Shown: positions 6,144-12,677, counted from the first letter of the stretch. The stretch is DNA of 13,250 bases from an uncultured Clostridia bacterium (GCA_934277845.1 CAKQVV010000037.1:1-13250); one strand, 5' to 3'. The notes: generated by a model from the letters alone, not told the origin. Program-made: numbers and translations.

Positions 6144-6586
6144 TATAACACCTCTACTTTTCCACCGATCTTTTCAATTTTCTCAATAGCGGATTTGGAG
6201 AATTTGTTTGCCTTTACGGTCAACTTCTTGGTAAGTTCGCCGTTGCCGAGCACCTTGAGTCCGTAAGGCTCGATCTTGGAAAGCACTCCTGCTTCCAAAA
6301 GGAGTTCCGCGGTGATCACGGTGCCGTCCTCGAAGTCGTTAAAACGCTCGAGATTGACGACGGAGTAAACCTTCTTCCAGTTGTTGTCGAAGCCGGTCTT
6401 GGGCAGACGACGCGCAAGAGGCATCTGACCGCCTTCAAAACCGATACGGACGCCGCCGCCGCTTCTGGCCCACTGACCTTTGTGACCCTTGCCGCTGGTT
6501 TTGCCGAGACCGCTTCCGATGCCTCTGCCGAGACGTTTTGCGGAAGTTTTTGCTCCCACGGCGGGACTAAGTTCATGAATTTTCAT
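6143..6586 (-). CDS. rplO: 50S ribosomal protein L15
   Basis: L15 (uL15) is a late-assembling 50S protein whose long basic N-terminal arm threads through 23S rRNA. 147 residues, normal. The arm shows GRGIGSGLGKTSGKGHKGQ at 20-38 and then the glycine-rich GGGVRIGFEGGQMPLARRLP; the globular part ends in GGKVEVL. The ATG at 6586 is preceded by GGAGG that overlaps the 3' end of rpmD; only 2 nt separate the genes. Its stop overlaps the secY start by one base. rplO directly before secY is universal in bacterial spc operons. Confidence 0.98.
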   Translation of the reverse strand: MKIHELSPAVGAKTSAKRLGRGIGSGLGKTSGKGHKGQWARSGGGVRIGFEGGQMPLARRLPKTGFDNNWKKVYSVVNLERFNDFEDGTVITAELLLEAGVLSKIEPYGLKVLGNGELTKKLTVKANKFSKSAIEKIEKIGGKVEVL

Positions 6587-6588
6587 AA

Positions 6589-6789
6589 TTATGCCTCCAC
6601 GGGTTCGACCTTGACGAGGTGCTTGACGACGAAGATCATACCGCGGATAGCGGCGTTGTCCTCGTGAATCGCGCTGGAACGGATCTTGTGAAGTCCCAAA
6701 GCCTGCACGGTCTTTTTCTGCTTTTCAAGACACCCGATGGTGCTCTTTACAAGCGTAACTTTAATTTTGCCGTTAGTATTGTTAGCCAT
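6589..6789 (-). CDS. rpmD: 50S ribosomal protein L30
   Basis: L30 (uL30) is a small 50S protein. 66 residues, slightly above the usual 58-61; the extra residues are at the N-terminus (MANNTNGK). The family pattern is clear: KVTLVKSTIGCLEKQKKTVQ followed by LGLHKIRSSAIHEDNAAIRG and MIFVVKHLVKVEPVE. The ATG at 6789 has only a weak site (GGTAGGTG) and follows the rpsE stop by 9 nt, so translation may depend partly on coupling. Its stop lies 2 nt before rplO. Confidence 0.96.
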   Translation of the reverse strand: MANNTNGKIKVTLVKSTIGCLEKQKKTVQALGLHKIRSSAIHEDNAAIRGMIFVVKHLVKVEPVEA

Positions 6790-6798
6790 AACTTACAC

Positions 6799-7311
6799 CT
6801 ACCCTAAAATCTCTTCTACGGTCTTTCCGCGGAGAGCGGCGACCTGTTCGGGCGTGCGAAGGTTTTTAAGCCCTTCGAGCGTAGCCTTGACGCAGTTGAT
6901 GGGGTTGCGCGAGCCGTATGTCTTGGTGGTGATATTCTTGATGCCCGCAAGTTCGACGACCGAACGAGCCGAGCTGCCGGCGATAACGCCGGTGCCCTCG
7001 GGAGCGGGTTTCAAGAGTACGGAACTCTTTCCGAACTGACCGACGGTCTCGTGCGGAATGGTGTTTCCGTCCATAGCGACCTTTATAAGGCTTCTGCGAG
7101 CCAGAAGTTCGGCTTTCTTGATAGCTTCCGGAACTTCGGCTGCTTTCGCCGCGCCGATACCCACGCTGCCCTTGCCGTCGCCGACGACCACGAGCGCGGA
7201 AAAACGCATGTTTCTGCCGCCCTTAACGACCTTGGTGATACGATTTACCGCAACGAGTTTGCTGGAAAAACCGTCGTCGGGCTTAACTTCTTCACGTTCT
7301 CTTCTTGCCAT
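6799..7311 (-). CDS. rpsE: 30S ribosomal protein S5
   Basis: S5 (uS5) lines the mRNA entry of the 30S subunit with S3 and S4 and affects decoding accuracy. 170 residues, normal. The N-terminal double-stranded-RNA-binding fold contains VNRITKVVKGGRNMRFSALV around 22-41, followed by VGDGKGSVGIGAAKAAEVPE; the C-terminal domain has GTGVIAGSSARSVVELAGI and TKTYGSRNPINCVKATLEGL. The region mutated in spectinomycin-resistant strains of other bacteria (loop near 22-33) is of wild-type appearance. AGGAGG precedes the ATG at 7311; the stop is TAG, rarer than TAA in this window. Confidence 0.98.
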   Translation of the reverse strand: MARREREEVKPDDGFSSKLVAVNRITKVVKGGRNMRFSALVVVGDGKGSVGIGAAKAAEVPEAIKKAELLARRSLIKVAMDGNTIPHETVGQFGKSSVLLKPAPEGTGVIAGSSARSVVELAGIKNITTKTYGSRNPINCVKATLEGLKNLRTPEQVAALRGKTVEEILG

Positions 7312-7328
7312 GATGAATGAACCTCCTA

Positions 7329-7691
7329 TTAGAATTTAAGTCCGGCTTCTCTTGCGGCGTCCGCAAGTGCCTTTACGCGTCCGGTATAGAGGTAACCGCC
7401 TCTGTCGAACACGACGGTGGTGATACCCTTTTCGATTGCTTTCTTGGCTACGTCCGCGCCGACCTTTTCCGCAGCCTGGACTTTGGTAAGTCCGGTCACG
7501 TCCATGCCTTTGGCAATGGTGGATGACGAAACGAGCGTGTTGCCCTTTACGTCGTCGATAATCTGAGCGTAAATGTTCGTGGTGGAGCGGTAAACGTTAA
7601 GACGCGGTACCGCAGCCGTGCCCGAAACCTTGTTGCGGACACGCAGGTGTCTTTTCGCTCTGACGGCGTTCTTATTTGCTTTATTGATCAT
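7329..7691 (-). CDS. rplR: 50S ribosomal protein L18
   Basis: L18 (uL18) binds 5S rRNA together with L5 and brings it into the central protuberance of the 50S subunit. 120 residues, typical. The basic N-terminus (MINKANKNAVRAKRHLRVRN) is followed by the family patterns GTAAVPRLNVYRSTTNIYAQ and IDDVKGNTLVSSST; the C-terminal rRNA-binding helix region is FDRGGYLYTGRVKALADAA near 95-113, ending AREAGLKF. The ATG at 7691 has GGGAGG upstream; gaps of 17 nt lie on both sides. Confidence 0.98.
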   Translation of the reverse strand: MINKANKNAVRAKRHLRVRNKVSGTAAVPRLNVYRSTTNIYAQIIDDVKGNTLVSSSTIAKGMDVTGLTKVQAAEKVGADVAKKAIEKGITTVVFDRGGYLYTGRVKALADAAREAGLKF

Positions 7692-7708
7692 AACGAATTA
7701 ACCTCCCG

Positions 7709-8251
7709 TTACTTGCCTGCGGTCTTGCCTTCTTTCTTCACAAGCACTTCGTCCGAGTAATGGACGCCGTAGTTGTGATAAGGCTCGACGGGGCGTTTCG
7801 ACTTGATGGTCGCGGCAACCTGACCGACCTGCTCTTTGCTGATGCCGGTGACGACGATCGTGTTCGCGTCGGGGCAGGCGATCGTGACGCCCGCGGGAAT
7901 AACGTATTCCACGGGGTGCGAAAAACCGAGGCTCATCGTGAGCTTGTTGCCCGCAACCGCCGCCTTGTAGCCGACGCCTGCGATAACAAGAGTCCTGGTG
8001 TACGGGGTTACGACGCCGGTCACCATGTTGTGGATGAGCGCGCGGTAAAGCCCGTGCATCGCTTTGGTCTGAAGTTCTTCGTTATCTCTCGTTACGTGTA
8101 CTTCGTTGCCGGTCACGGTCACGCCGATGTGGCGCGAATCGATGTGCTGAGAAAGAGTACCCTTAGGTCCCTTGACCGTAACGACCTGATCTTTGTACTC
8201 GACGGTTACGCCCGCGGGTACGGTAATGTGTAATCTACCTATTCTGGACAT
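7709..8251 (-). CDS. rplF: 50S ribosomal protein L6
   Basis: L6 (uL6) lies near the sarcin-ricin loop and the factor-binding site of the 50S subunit. 180 residues with the two tandem L6 alpha-beta domains. The N-terminus is MSRIGRLHITVPAGVTVEYK; the first domain has VKGPKGTLS, the second VIAGVGYKAAVAGNKLTMSL and LGFSHPVEY; SKEQVGQVAATIKSKRPVEP leads to the C-terminus. There the usual EPYKGKGIRY motif reads EPYHNYGVHY; the nucleotides are unambiguous, so this is real sequence and not a frameshift. The tail KKEGKTAGK is normal. GGGAGG precedes the ATG, 12 nt after rpsH. Confidence 0.98.
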   Translation of the reverse strand: MSRIGRLHITVPAGVTVEYKDQVVTVKGPKGTLSQHIDSRHIGVTVTGNEVHVTRDNEELQTKAMHGLYRALIHNMVTGVVTPYTRTLVIAGVGYKAAVAGNKLTMSLGFSHPVEYVIPAGVTIACPDANTIVVTGISKEQVGQVAATIKSKRPVEPYHNYGVHYSDEVLVKKEGKTAGK

Positions 8252-8263
8252 ATACGCCTCCCG

Positions 8264-8662
8264 TTACCAGACGTAGGCGAGAACTTCGCCGCCGATCTTG
8301 TTGTTTCTTGCCTGTTTGTCGGTCATGACGCCCTTAGAGGTGGAAACGATAGCGACGCCCAAGCCGCCGAGGACTTTGGGGAGTTGCTCGTAACCGCAGT
8401 AAACTCTGAGACCGGGCTTGGAGATACGTTTGAGGTTGGTGATAACCTTTTCGTTCTTCGCGCCGTATTTAAGCGTGATGACGATGTCGTTCTTGCCGTC
8501 TTTCTCGACGACTTCTGCGCTCTTGACGAAACCTTCATCGACGAGAATGTCGACGATAGCCTTTTTCATTCTGGAATTCGGGACGGAAACGGTTTCGTGT
8601 TTAGCCGTCAGCGCATTTCTGATTCTGGTCAGTAAATCTGCAATAGGATCTGTAACTACCAT
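8264..8662 (-). CDS. rpsH: 30S ribosomal protein S8
   Basis: S8 (uS8) binds the central domain of 16S rRNA and organises the 30S platform; in E. coli it also represses its own operon by binding spc mRNA near rplE. 132 residues, typical. The N-terminus VVTDPIADLLTRIRNALTAK and the C-terminal STSKGVMTDKQAR followed by NKIGGEVLAYVW are diagnostic. The ATG at 8662 has GAGGAGG upstream, partly overlapping the rpsZ stop; the gap is 12 nt. I did not recognise an S8-binding mimic in the rplE region, and this control is not conserved in Firmicutes. Confidence 0.98.
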   Translation of the reverse strand: MVVTDPIADLLTRIRNALTAKHETVSVPNSRMKKAIVDILVDEGFVKSAEVVEKDGKNDIVITLKYGAKNEKVITNLKRISKPGLRVYCGYEQLPKVLGGLGVAIVSTSKGVMTDKQARNNKIGGEVLAYVW

Positions 8663-8674
8663 AACGTCCTCCTC

Positions 8675-8860
8675 TTACCAGCTCGACTTTCTTACGCCGG
8701 GGATTTCACCCTTGTAAGCAAGTTCTCTGAAACAAATACGGCAGATACCGTACTTACGAAGTACAGCGTGCGGACGACCGCAGATGGAGCAACGGGTGTA
8801 TTCGCGGGTGGAATACTTCTGCGCCTTGCGCTGTTTGTTTATCATTGCTTTCTTTGCCAT
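8675..8860 (-). CDS. rpsZ: 30S ribosomal protein S14, type Z (zinc form)
   Basis: S14 (uS14) is a late-binding protein of the 30S head. This is the short 61-residue zinc version typical of Gram-positive bacteria, not the roughly 100-residue form. Ligands C24, C27, C40 and C43 are in RCSICGRPHAVLRKYGICRI; the C-terminus FRELAYKGEIPGVRKSSW is characteristic. AAGGAG lies upstream of the ATG at 8860. Many databases name this gene rpsN or rpsZ. A zinc-free paralogue for zinc starvation, if present, would lie elsewhere in the genome. Confidence 0.98.
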   Translation of the reverse strand: MAKKAMINKQRKAQKYSTREYTRCSICGRPHAVLRKYGICRICFRELAYKGEIPGVRKSSW

Positions 8861-8883
8861 TTGATATTATCTCCTTTTCCCTG

Positions 8884-9474
8884 TCAGTTCTTGAAAGGCA
8901 TTCCAAGCTTGACAAGGAGTGCTTTGGCTTCGTCGTCGGACTTCGCGGTGGTCACGACGCAAATGTCGAAGCCGCGGACTTTTTCAACCAGTTCGTAGGA
9001 TACTTCGGGGAAAATGATGTGCTCTTTGATGCCGAGCGCATAGTTTCCTCTGCCGTCGAACGACTTGCCGGAAATGCCGCGGAAGTCGCGAACGCGCGGA
9101 AGCGCGATGGAAACGAGTCTGTCGAGGAACTCGTACATGTTCTTGCCGCGGAGCGTAACTTTCGCGCCGACAGCCTGTCCTTCGCGTAATTTGAAGTTTG
9201 CGACGGATTTTTTCGCTTTCGTGACGAGTGCTTTCTGTCCGCAGATTGATTCGAGTTCTTTGATTGCGTTCGACACGCTCTTGGAGTTATCCTTGATGTC
9301 GCCGAGACGCATGTTGACGATGATTTTGTCGAGAGCGGGAACTTCGTTTACGTTCTTGTATCCGCGTTCTTTCATGAGCGCGGGGACGATCTCCTCTTTG
9401 TAGGATTTCATCAAACGGTATCTTCCCGAATCGGTTGCAGCCAAAGCCGCAACCTGATTTTTCTTTTCTGCCAT
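8884..9474 (-). CDS. rplE: 50S ribosomal protein L5 with N-terminal extension
   Basis: L5 (uL5) binds 5S rRNA and contacts the P-site tRNA in the central protuberance. 196 residues against a usual 179-180; the surplus is about 17 residues at the N-terminus (MAEKKNQVAALAATDSGRYR) before the family start LMKSYKEEIVPAL. Conserved blocks are VANFKLREGQAVGAKVTLRG near 91-110, LPRVRDFRGIS at 125-135 and FDGRGNYALGIKE at 139-151, ending GMPFKN. The longer start at 9474 is kept because GGAGG stands 6 nt upstream (9481-9485), whereas the internal ATG at 9411 has only a weak GGGAAGA. The stop is TGA. Confidence 0.97.
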   Translation of the reverse strand: MAEKKNQVAALAATDSGRYRLMKSYKEEIVPALMKERGYKNVNEVPALDKIIVNMRLGDIKDNSKSVSNAIKELESICGQKALVTKAKKSVANFKLREGQAVGAKVTLRGKNMYEFLDRLVSIALPRVRDFRGISGKSFDGRGNYALGIKEHIIFPEVSYELVEKVRGFDICVVTTAKSDDEAKALLVKLGMPFKN

Positions 9475-9480
9475 TGTAAA

Positions 9481-9485
9481 CCTCC
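9481..9485 (-). promoter_or_regulatory. ribosome binding site deciding the rplE start
   Basis: GGAGG on the minus strand 6 nt before the ATG at 9474, ending 1 nt after the rplX stop region. It supports translation of the N-terminally extended L5 rather than a start at 9411. Confidence 0.7.
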
Positions 9486-9486
9486 G

Positions 9487-10005
9487 TTACTTGTCGGAAG
9501 ACTCGTCGGTCTTCTTAGCCGCGGTTTTCTTTGCGGCGGTCTTCTTCTCTGCCGCGCCCTCGGTCTTTTTGGTCGTCGTCTTTTTGGCGGCGGTCTTCTT
9601 TACCGGTTTCTCCTCGGCGGGAGTCTCGACGGCGGTTTCGGCGGTCTTTGCGGCTTTCTTTGCTGCTTTCTTTTCAGCCTTTGCCGCTTTTACGTCGAGG
9701 GACGCGCCGCACTTAACGCAAACTCTGGACTTTTTGCCGGCGACTTCGGCGTTACCCACGCGGGTAGCCTTTCCGCAAGCAGGGCAGATGATCTGCACGT
9801 TGCTGGAATCGATGTTGCCGTTGACCTTTTCGATACCGCCGGGCTGCTGTGCCGAACGGGGTTTGCGATGTTTTGTCACAACGTTCACGCCGTCGACGAC
9901 AACCGTGTGGTTGGCGGGATCTGCGGAAAGAACCTTGCCGATCTTGCCTTTATCTTTACCTGCGAGAACGAGTACGTTGTCGCCTTTCTTTACATGTAAT
10001 GCCAT
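9487..10005 (-). CDS. rplX: 50S ribosomal protein L24 with long Lys/Ala/Thr-rich C-terminal tail
   Basis: L24 (uL24) is an assembly initiator of the 50S subunit near the exit of the peptide tunnel. 172 residues, against about 100-110 for the family. The N-terminal KOW domain reads VKKGDNVLVLAGKDKGKIGK (5-24) and is followed by VVTKHRKPRSAQQPGGIEK. A zinc ribbon has C74, C77, C96 and C99 (ICPACGKATRVG and RVCVKCGASLD), the C+ form that Bacillus lacks. From about 105 to 172 runs a low-complexity tail made of KKAAK, KKTAAKK and short acidic steps, ending DESSDK. It is in frame to a TAA stop; codon use is like the rest. The tail resembles those of histone-H1-like bacterial proteins. GGAGGAG precedes the ATG. 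Confidence 0.97.
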   Translation of the reverse strand: MALHVKKGDNVLVLAGKDKGKIGKVLSADPANHTVVVDGVNVVTKHRKPRSAQQPGGIEKVNGNIDSSNVQIICPACGKATRVGNAEVAGKKSRVCVKCGASLDVKAAKAEKKAAKKAAKTAETAVETPAEEKPVKKTAAKKTTTKKTEGAAEKKTAAKKTAAKKTDESSDK

Positions 10006-10023
10006 AATGACGTTCTCCTCCGA

Positions 10024-10392
10024 TTAAATAACTTCGGGAGCGAGGGACACGATTTTCATGTAGTCCTTGTCGCGAAGTTCTCTTGCAACGGGTCCGAAGA
10101 TACGGGTTCCGCGGGGCTGTTTCTGAGAGTCGATGATGACTGCCGCGTTGTCGTCGAATCTGATGTGGGATCCGTCGGGACGGTTGACGCCCTGATGCGT
10201 GCGAACGATGACCGCACGGACAACGTCGCCCTTCTTCACCGCGCCGCCCGGGGTTGCGCTCTTTACGGAAGCAACTATGACGTCGCCGATGTTGGCACTT
10301 CTACGGAACGAACCGCCGAGGCAACGGATACACATGATCTCCTTTGCGCCGCTGTTGTCCGCAACCTTTAAATAGGATTGAGGTTGTATCAT
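10024..10392 (-). CDS. rplN: 50S ribosomal protein L14
   Basis: L14 (uL14) lies on the subunit interface of the 50S, forms bridge B8 and is the docking site of the silencing factor RsfS. 122 residues, exactly the usual length. Family signatures are MIQPQSYLKVADNSGAKEIM, GDVVRAVIVRT at 55-65, DGSHIRFDDNAAVII at 73-87 and PRGTRIFGPVARELR at 93-107. AAGGAG precedes the ATG at 10392, 12 nt after rpsQ. First gene of the spc operon by gene order; no separate promoter is seen, so it is probably read through from the S10 operon. Confidence 0.98.
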   Translation of the reverse strand: MIQPQSYLKVADNSGAKEIMCIRCLGGSFRRSANIGDVIVASVKSATPGGAVKKGDVVRAVIVRTHQGVNRPDGSHIRFDDNAAVIIDSQKQPRGTRIFGPVARELRDKDYMKIVSLAPEVI

Positions 10393-10404
10393 AATCGTTT
10401 CTCC

Positions 10405-10671
10405 TTACTTAGCCTTTTCGATGATCTCGACAAGACGCCAGCACTTATCTTTCGACAGGTGTCTGGTTTCGGCGACGAGGACGGTATCGCCGATACCGCA
10501 TTCGTTGTTCTCGTCGTGCGCTTTGATTTTTTTGGTCTTGTTGATGGTCTTTTTATAAAGCGGGTGTTTCGCTTTGTCTTTGATGGCGACGACGATCGTC
10601 TTGTCCATCTTATCGGAAACTACTACGCCGACGCGCTCTTTTCTGAGGTTTCTTTCGATTGCTTCTGCCAT
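10405..10671 (-). CDS. rpsQ: 30S ribosomal protein S17
   Basis: S17 (uS17) is a primary 16S-rRNA-binding protein in the 5' domain of the 30S body; OB fold. 88 residues, normal. Signatures are RNLRKERVGVVVSDKMDKTI (7-26), KHPLYKKTINKTKKIKAHDE (35-54) and GDTVLVAETRHLSKDKCWRL (61-80). GGAGG precedes the ATG at 10671, 14 nt after the rpmC stop. Last gene of the S10 operon by order. Confidence 0.98.
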   Translation of the reverse strand: MAEAIERNLRKERVGVVVSDKMDKTIVVAIKDKAKHPLYKKTINKTKKIKAHDENNECGIGDTVLVAETRHLSKDKCWRLVEIIEKAK

Positions 10672-10685
10672 TTTAGTTTCCTCCG

Positions 10686-10883
10686 TTAAGCCTTTTTAAG
10701 TTCGCGCTCGCGAAGAATCGTCTTGATTCTTGCGATGTCGCGCTTGCAATTTACCATCTGCATGGGGTTAGCGAGCTGACCGGTAGCGTGGGAAAAGCGA
10801 AGATTGAAGAGTTCCTGTTTCAACTCGTTGAGCTTAACGTTCAATTCGTCGTCTTTCATTTCGTTGAATTTAACTGCTTTCAT
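10686..10883 (-). CDS. rpmC: 50S ribosomal protein L29
   Basis: L29 (uL29) is a small helical-hairpin protein at the tunnel exit, where with L23 it forms the docking site for SRP and trigger factor. 65 residues, typical. The pattern LNELKQELFNLRFSHATGQL (18-37) and NPMQMVNCKRDIARIKTILR (39-58) identifies it. Its ATG shares one base with the rplP stop (TAATG), with GAGGAGG inside the end of rplP, so the two are probably translationally coupled. Confidence 0.98.
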   Translation of the reverse strand: MKAVKFNEMKDDELNVKLNELKQELFNLRFSHATGQLANPMQMVNCKRDIARIKTILRERELKKA

Positions 10884-11332
10884 TACGCTTTAACCTCCTC
10901 TCCGGATTTGTCGGGATTTACCATGTCCGACTTCTTGGCGATTTTGCATTTGACGGGGAGTTTGTGCGAAGCAAGGCGAAGCGCTTCTTTAGCGACTTCT
11001 TCGCTGACGCCCGCCATTTCAAACATAACTCTGCCCGGCTTTACTACCGCTACCCAGTATTCGGGTGCGCCTTTGCCGGAGCCCATACGGGTTTCGGCAG
11101 GTTTCTTGGTTACGGGTTTGTGGGGGAAGATATCGATCCAGACCTGACCGCCGCGCTTGATGTAACGAGTCATTGCGATACGTGCCGCTTCGATCTGATT
11201 GGAAGTAACCCAACCGGGCTCGAGCGATACAAGACCGTATTCGCCGTAAGCGATAACGCCGCCCGAAATATCTCTGCCCTTCATTCTGCCGCGATGTACG
11301 CGACGTCTTTTTACTCTTTTAGGCATTAACAT
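10883..11332 (-). CDS. rplP: 50S ribosomal protein L16
   Basis: L16 (uL16) organises the A-site tRNA pocket of the 50S subunit and joins late in assembly. 149 residues, slightly above 137-144. Signatures are MLMPKRVKRRRVHRGRMKGR, SNQIEAARIAMTRYIKRGGQ, VWIDIFPHKPVTKKPAETRM and GSGKGAPEYWVAVVKPGRVM, then VSEEVAKEALRLASHKLPVK; the last 20 residues are a charged extension. The start MLMPKR at 11332 matches the Gram-positive consensus; AAGGAGG lies in the end of rpsC. One nucleotide separates it from the rpsC stop, and its own stop overlaps rpmC. Confidence 0.98.
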   Translation of the reverse strand: MLMPKRVKRRRVHRGRMKGRDISGGVIAYGEYGLVSLEPGWVTSNQIEAARIAMTRYIKRGGQVWIDIFPHKPVTKKPAETRMGSGKGAPEYWVAVVKPGRVMFEMAGVSEEVAKEALRLASHKLPVKCKIAKKSDMVNPDKSGEEVKA

Positions 11333-11333
11333 A

Positions 11334-11993
11334 TTAATGTTCTCCTCCTTCGCTCTTGACTACGGGAAGGACCTCTCCCTTGTAAACCCAGACCTTGATA
11401 CCGATGATACCGAAGGTGGTGTGTGCTTCCGCAGTGCCGTAATCGATGTCGGCGCGCATGGTCTGAAGGGGAATCGAGCCCTCGTGATAGCTTTCCGAGC
11501 GAGCGATTTCCGCGCCGTCAAGGCGTCCTGCGACCATGATCTTGACGCCCTTTGCTCCGCTGCGCATTACGCGGCTCATAGCCTGCTTCATGGTTCTGCG
11601 GAAAGACGCTCTCTTTTCAAGCTGCTGCGCTACGGATTCGGCGACGAGCACCGCGTCCATATCGGGGCGTTTTACTTCGAGAATATTGATGTGGATCGAA
11701 CCCGCTTTGACGACCTTGTTGAGTTCTTTTTTGAGCTGCTCTACGCCGGCACCCTTGGTGCCGATAAGCATACCGGGCTTGGATGTGTGGATATTGACGA
11801 CAACCTTGTCCTGAGCGCGCTCGATGAGTACCTTGGAGATACCGAAAGCGTAATACTTCTTTTTGATGTATTCGCGGATCTTGTGATCTTCGAGAATGTA
11901 TTTCGAGAAGTCTTTCTTATTTGCATACCACTGAGCGTTCCAACCGGCGATGACGCCTACTCTCAGTCCGTGCGGATTGACTTTCTGTCCCAT
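11334..11993 (-). CDS. rpsC: 30S ribosomal protein S3
   Basis: S3 (uS3) lies at the mRNA entry of the 30S subunit and takes part in unwinding structured mRNA. 219 residues, typical. The start GQKVNPHGLRVGVI is diagnostic; a KH domain has its GxxG loop as GTKG at 78-81; FRRTMKQAMSRVMRSGAKGV follows at 131-150, then GRLDGAEIARSE and FGIIGIKVWVYKGE. The frame stays open further upstream to a Met codon at 12023, but that would overlap the end of rplV and add ten residues foreign to the family; AAGGAGG at 12003-12009, 9 nt before the ATG at 11993, settles the start. Confidence 0.98.
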   Translation of the reverse strand: MGQKVNPHGLRVGVIAGWNAQWYANKKDFSKYILEDHKIREYIKKKYYAFGISKVLIERAQDKVVVNIHTSKPGMLIGTKGAGVEQLKKELNKVVKAGSIHINILEVKRPDMDAVLVAESVAQQLEKRASFRRTMKQAMSRVMRSGAKGVKIMVAGRLDGAEIARSESYHEGSIPLQTMRADIDYGTAEAHTTFGIIGIKVWVYKGEVLPVVKSEGGEH

Positions 11994-11994
11994 A

Positions 11995-12387
11995 TTACTT
12001 AACCTCCTTGGTGTCAAGCACAACGGTGATGTGGCTGGTGCGCTTGTTGATGCGGTACGCTCTGCCTTTGGACACGGGCTGTACGCGCTTTAATATCGGA
12101 CCGCCGTCGGCGTAAATCTCTGCGACGTAGAGGTCGGCTCTTGCCAGGCCGTTGTTGTGTTCTGCGTTCGCCGCCGCGGACTGAATGAGCTTGTAGACGA
12201 TTTCGCTCGCCGCCTTGGGCGTAACAGCCAGTGAGTTAAGGGCTTCGTTTACGGACTTGCCGCGAACGGTGTCGATGACTACTCTCACCTTCGAGGGCGA
12301 AATGCGAACGAATCTTGCATGAGCGCAAGGTCTGGTATCTTTATTAGCCGCGATCTTCGCGGTTTTTTCTTTCATTCTTTTAGCCAT
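11995..12387 (-). CDS. rplV: 50S ribosomal protein L22
   Basis: L22 (uL22) binds 23S rRNA, and its beta-hairpin lines the peptide exit tunnel near the macrolide site. 130 residues; the family is usually 110-115, with the surplus as a basic N-terminal stretch (MAKRMKEKTAKIAANKD) seen, as I recall, in Clostridia relatives. The core shows FVRISPSKVRVVIDTVRGK, TPKAASEIVYKLIQSAAANA and the tunnel hairpin GGPILKRVQPVSKGRAYRIN near 95-114, ending in KRTSHITVVL. No deletion or insertion typical of macrolide resistance is apparent in the hairpin. The frame is open upstream to 12540 inside rpsS, but AAGGAG at 12395-12400, 7 nt before the ATG at 12387, fixes this start. Confidence 0.97.
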   Translation of the reverse strand: MAKRMKEKTAKIAANKDTRPCAHARFVRISPSKVRVVIDTVRGKSVNEALNSLAVTPKAASEIVYKLIQSAAANAEHNNGLARADLYVAEIYADGGPILKRVQPVSKGRAYRINKRTSHITVVLDTKEVK

Positions 12388-12394
12388 TTGAAAA

Positions 12395-12400
12395 CTCCTT
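12395..12400 (-). promoter_or_regulatory. ribosome binding site deciding the rplV start
   Basis: AAGGAG on the minus strand, overlapping the rpsS stop codon and 7 nt before the ATG at 12387. It rules out the longer in-frame reading that would begin within rpsS. Confidence 0.8.
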
Positions 12401-12677
12401 ACTTGCCCGAGGTGGTCTTTTCGCCTGCGTGACCTTTGAAAGTACGCGTGGGAGCGAACTCGCCGAGCTTGTGCCCGACCATTTCTTCGGTGCAATACAC
12501 GGGAACATGCTTTCTGCCGTCGTGAACGGCGATGGTGCAACCGATGAACTCGGGGAATATCGTGGAGGAGCGCGACCAGGTCTTGATGACCTTCTTGTCG
12601 TTGGTCTGAGCCTGAGCCTTTACTCTCTCGAACAATTTTGCTTCTACATAAGGTCCTTTTTTGACGCTTCTACTCAT
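12399..12677 (-). CDS. rpsS: 30S ribosomal protein S19
   Basis: S19 (uS19) forms a complex with S13 in the head of the 30S subunit and contacts the A-site finger and tRNA. 92 residues, standard. The N-terminus MSRSVKKGPYVEAKLFERVK, the middle KKVIKTWSRSSTIFPEFIG and the C-terminal HVPVYCTEEMVGHKLGEFAP then TRTFKGHAG are diagnostic. AGAGGTG precedes the ATG at 12677, 9 nt after the rplB TAG stop. Confidence 0.98.
   Translation of the reverse strand: MSRSVKKGPYVEAKLFERVKAQAQTNDKKVIKTWSRSSTIFPEFIGCTIAVHDGRKHVPVYCTEEMVGHKLGEFAPTRTFKGHAGEKTTSGK

Noticed and set aside
9521..9670. Repeated GCGGCGGTCTTCTT-like DNA as a repeat element or CRISPR-like array
   Set aside because: The repeats are short, irregular and in frame; they encode the KKTAAKK tail of L24.
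11994..12023. Longer S3 with ten added residues
   Set aside because: It would cover the ribosome binding site at 12003-12009, and the family N-terminus GQKVNPHG starts at 11993.
12388..12540. Longer L22 beginning inside rpsS
   Set aside because: The added residues are not L22-like, and AAGGAG sits exactly before the ATG at 12387.
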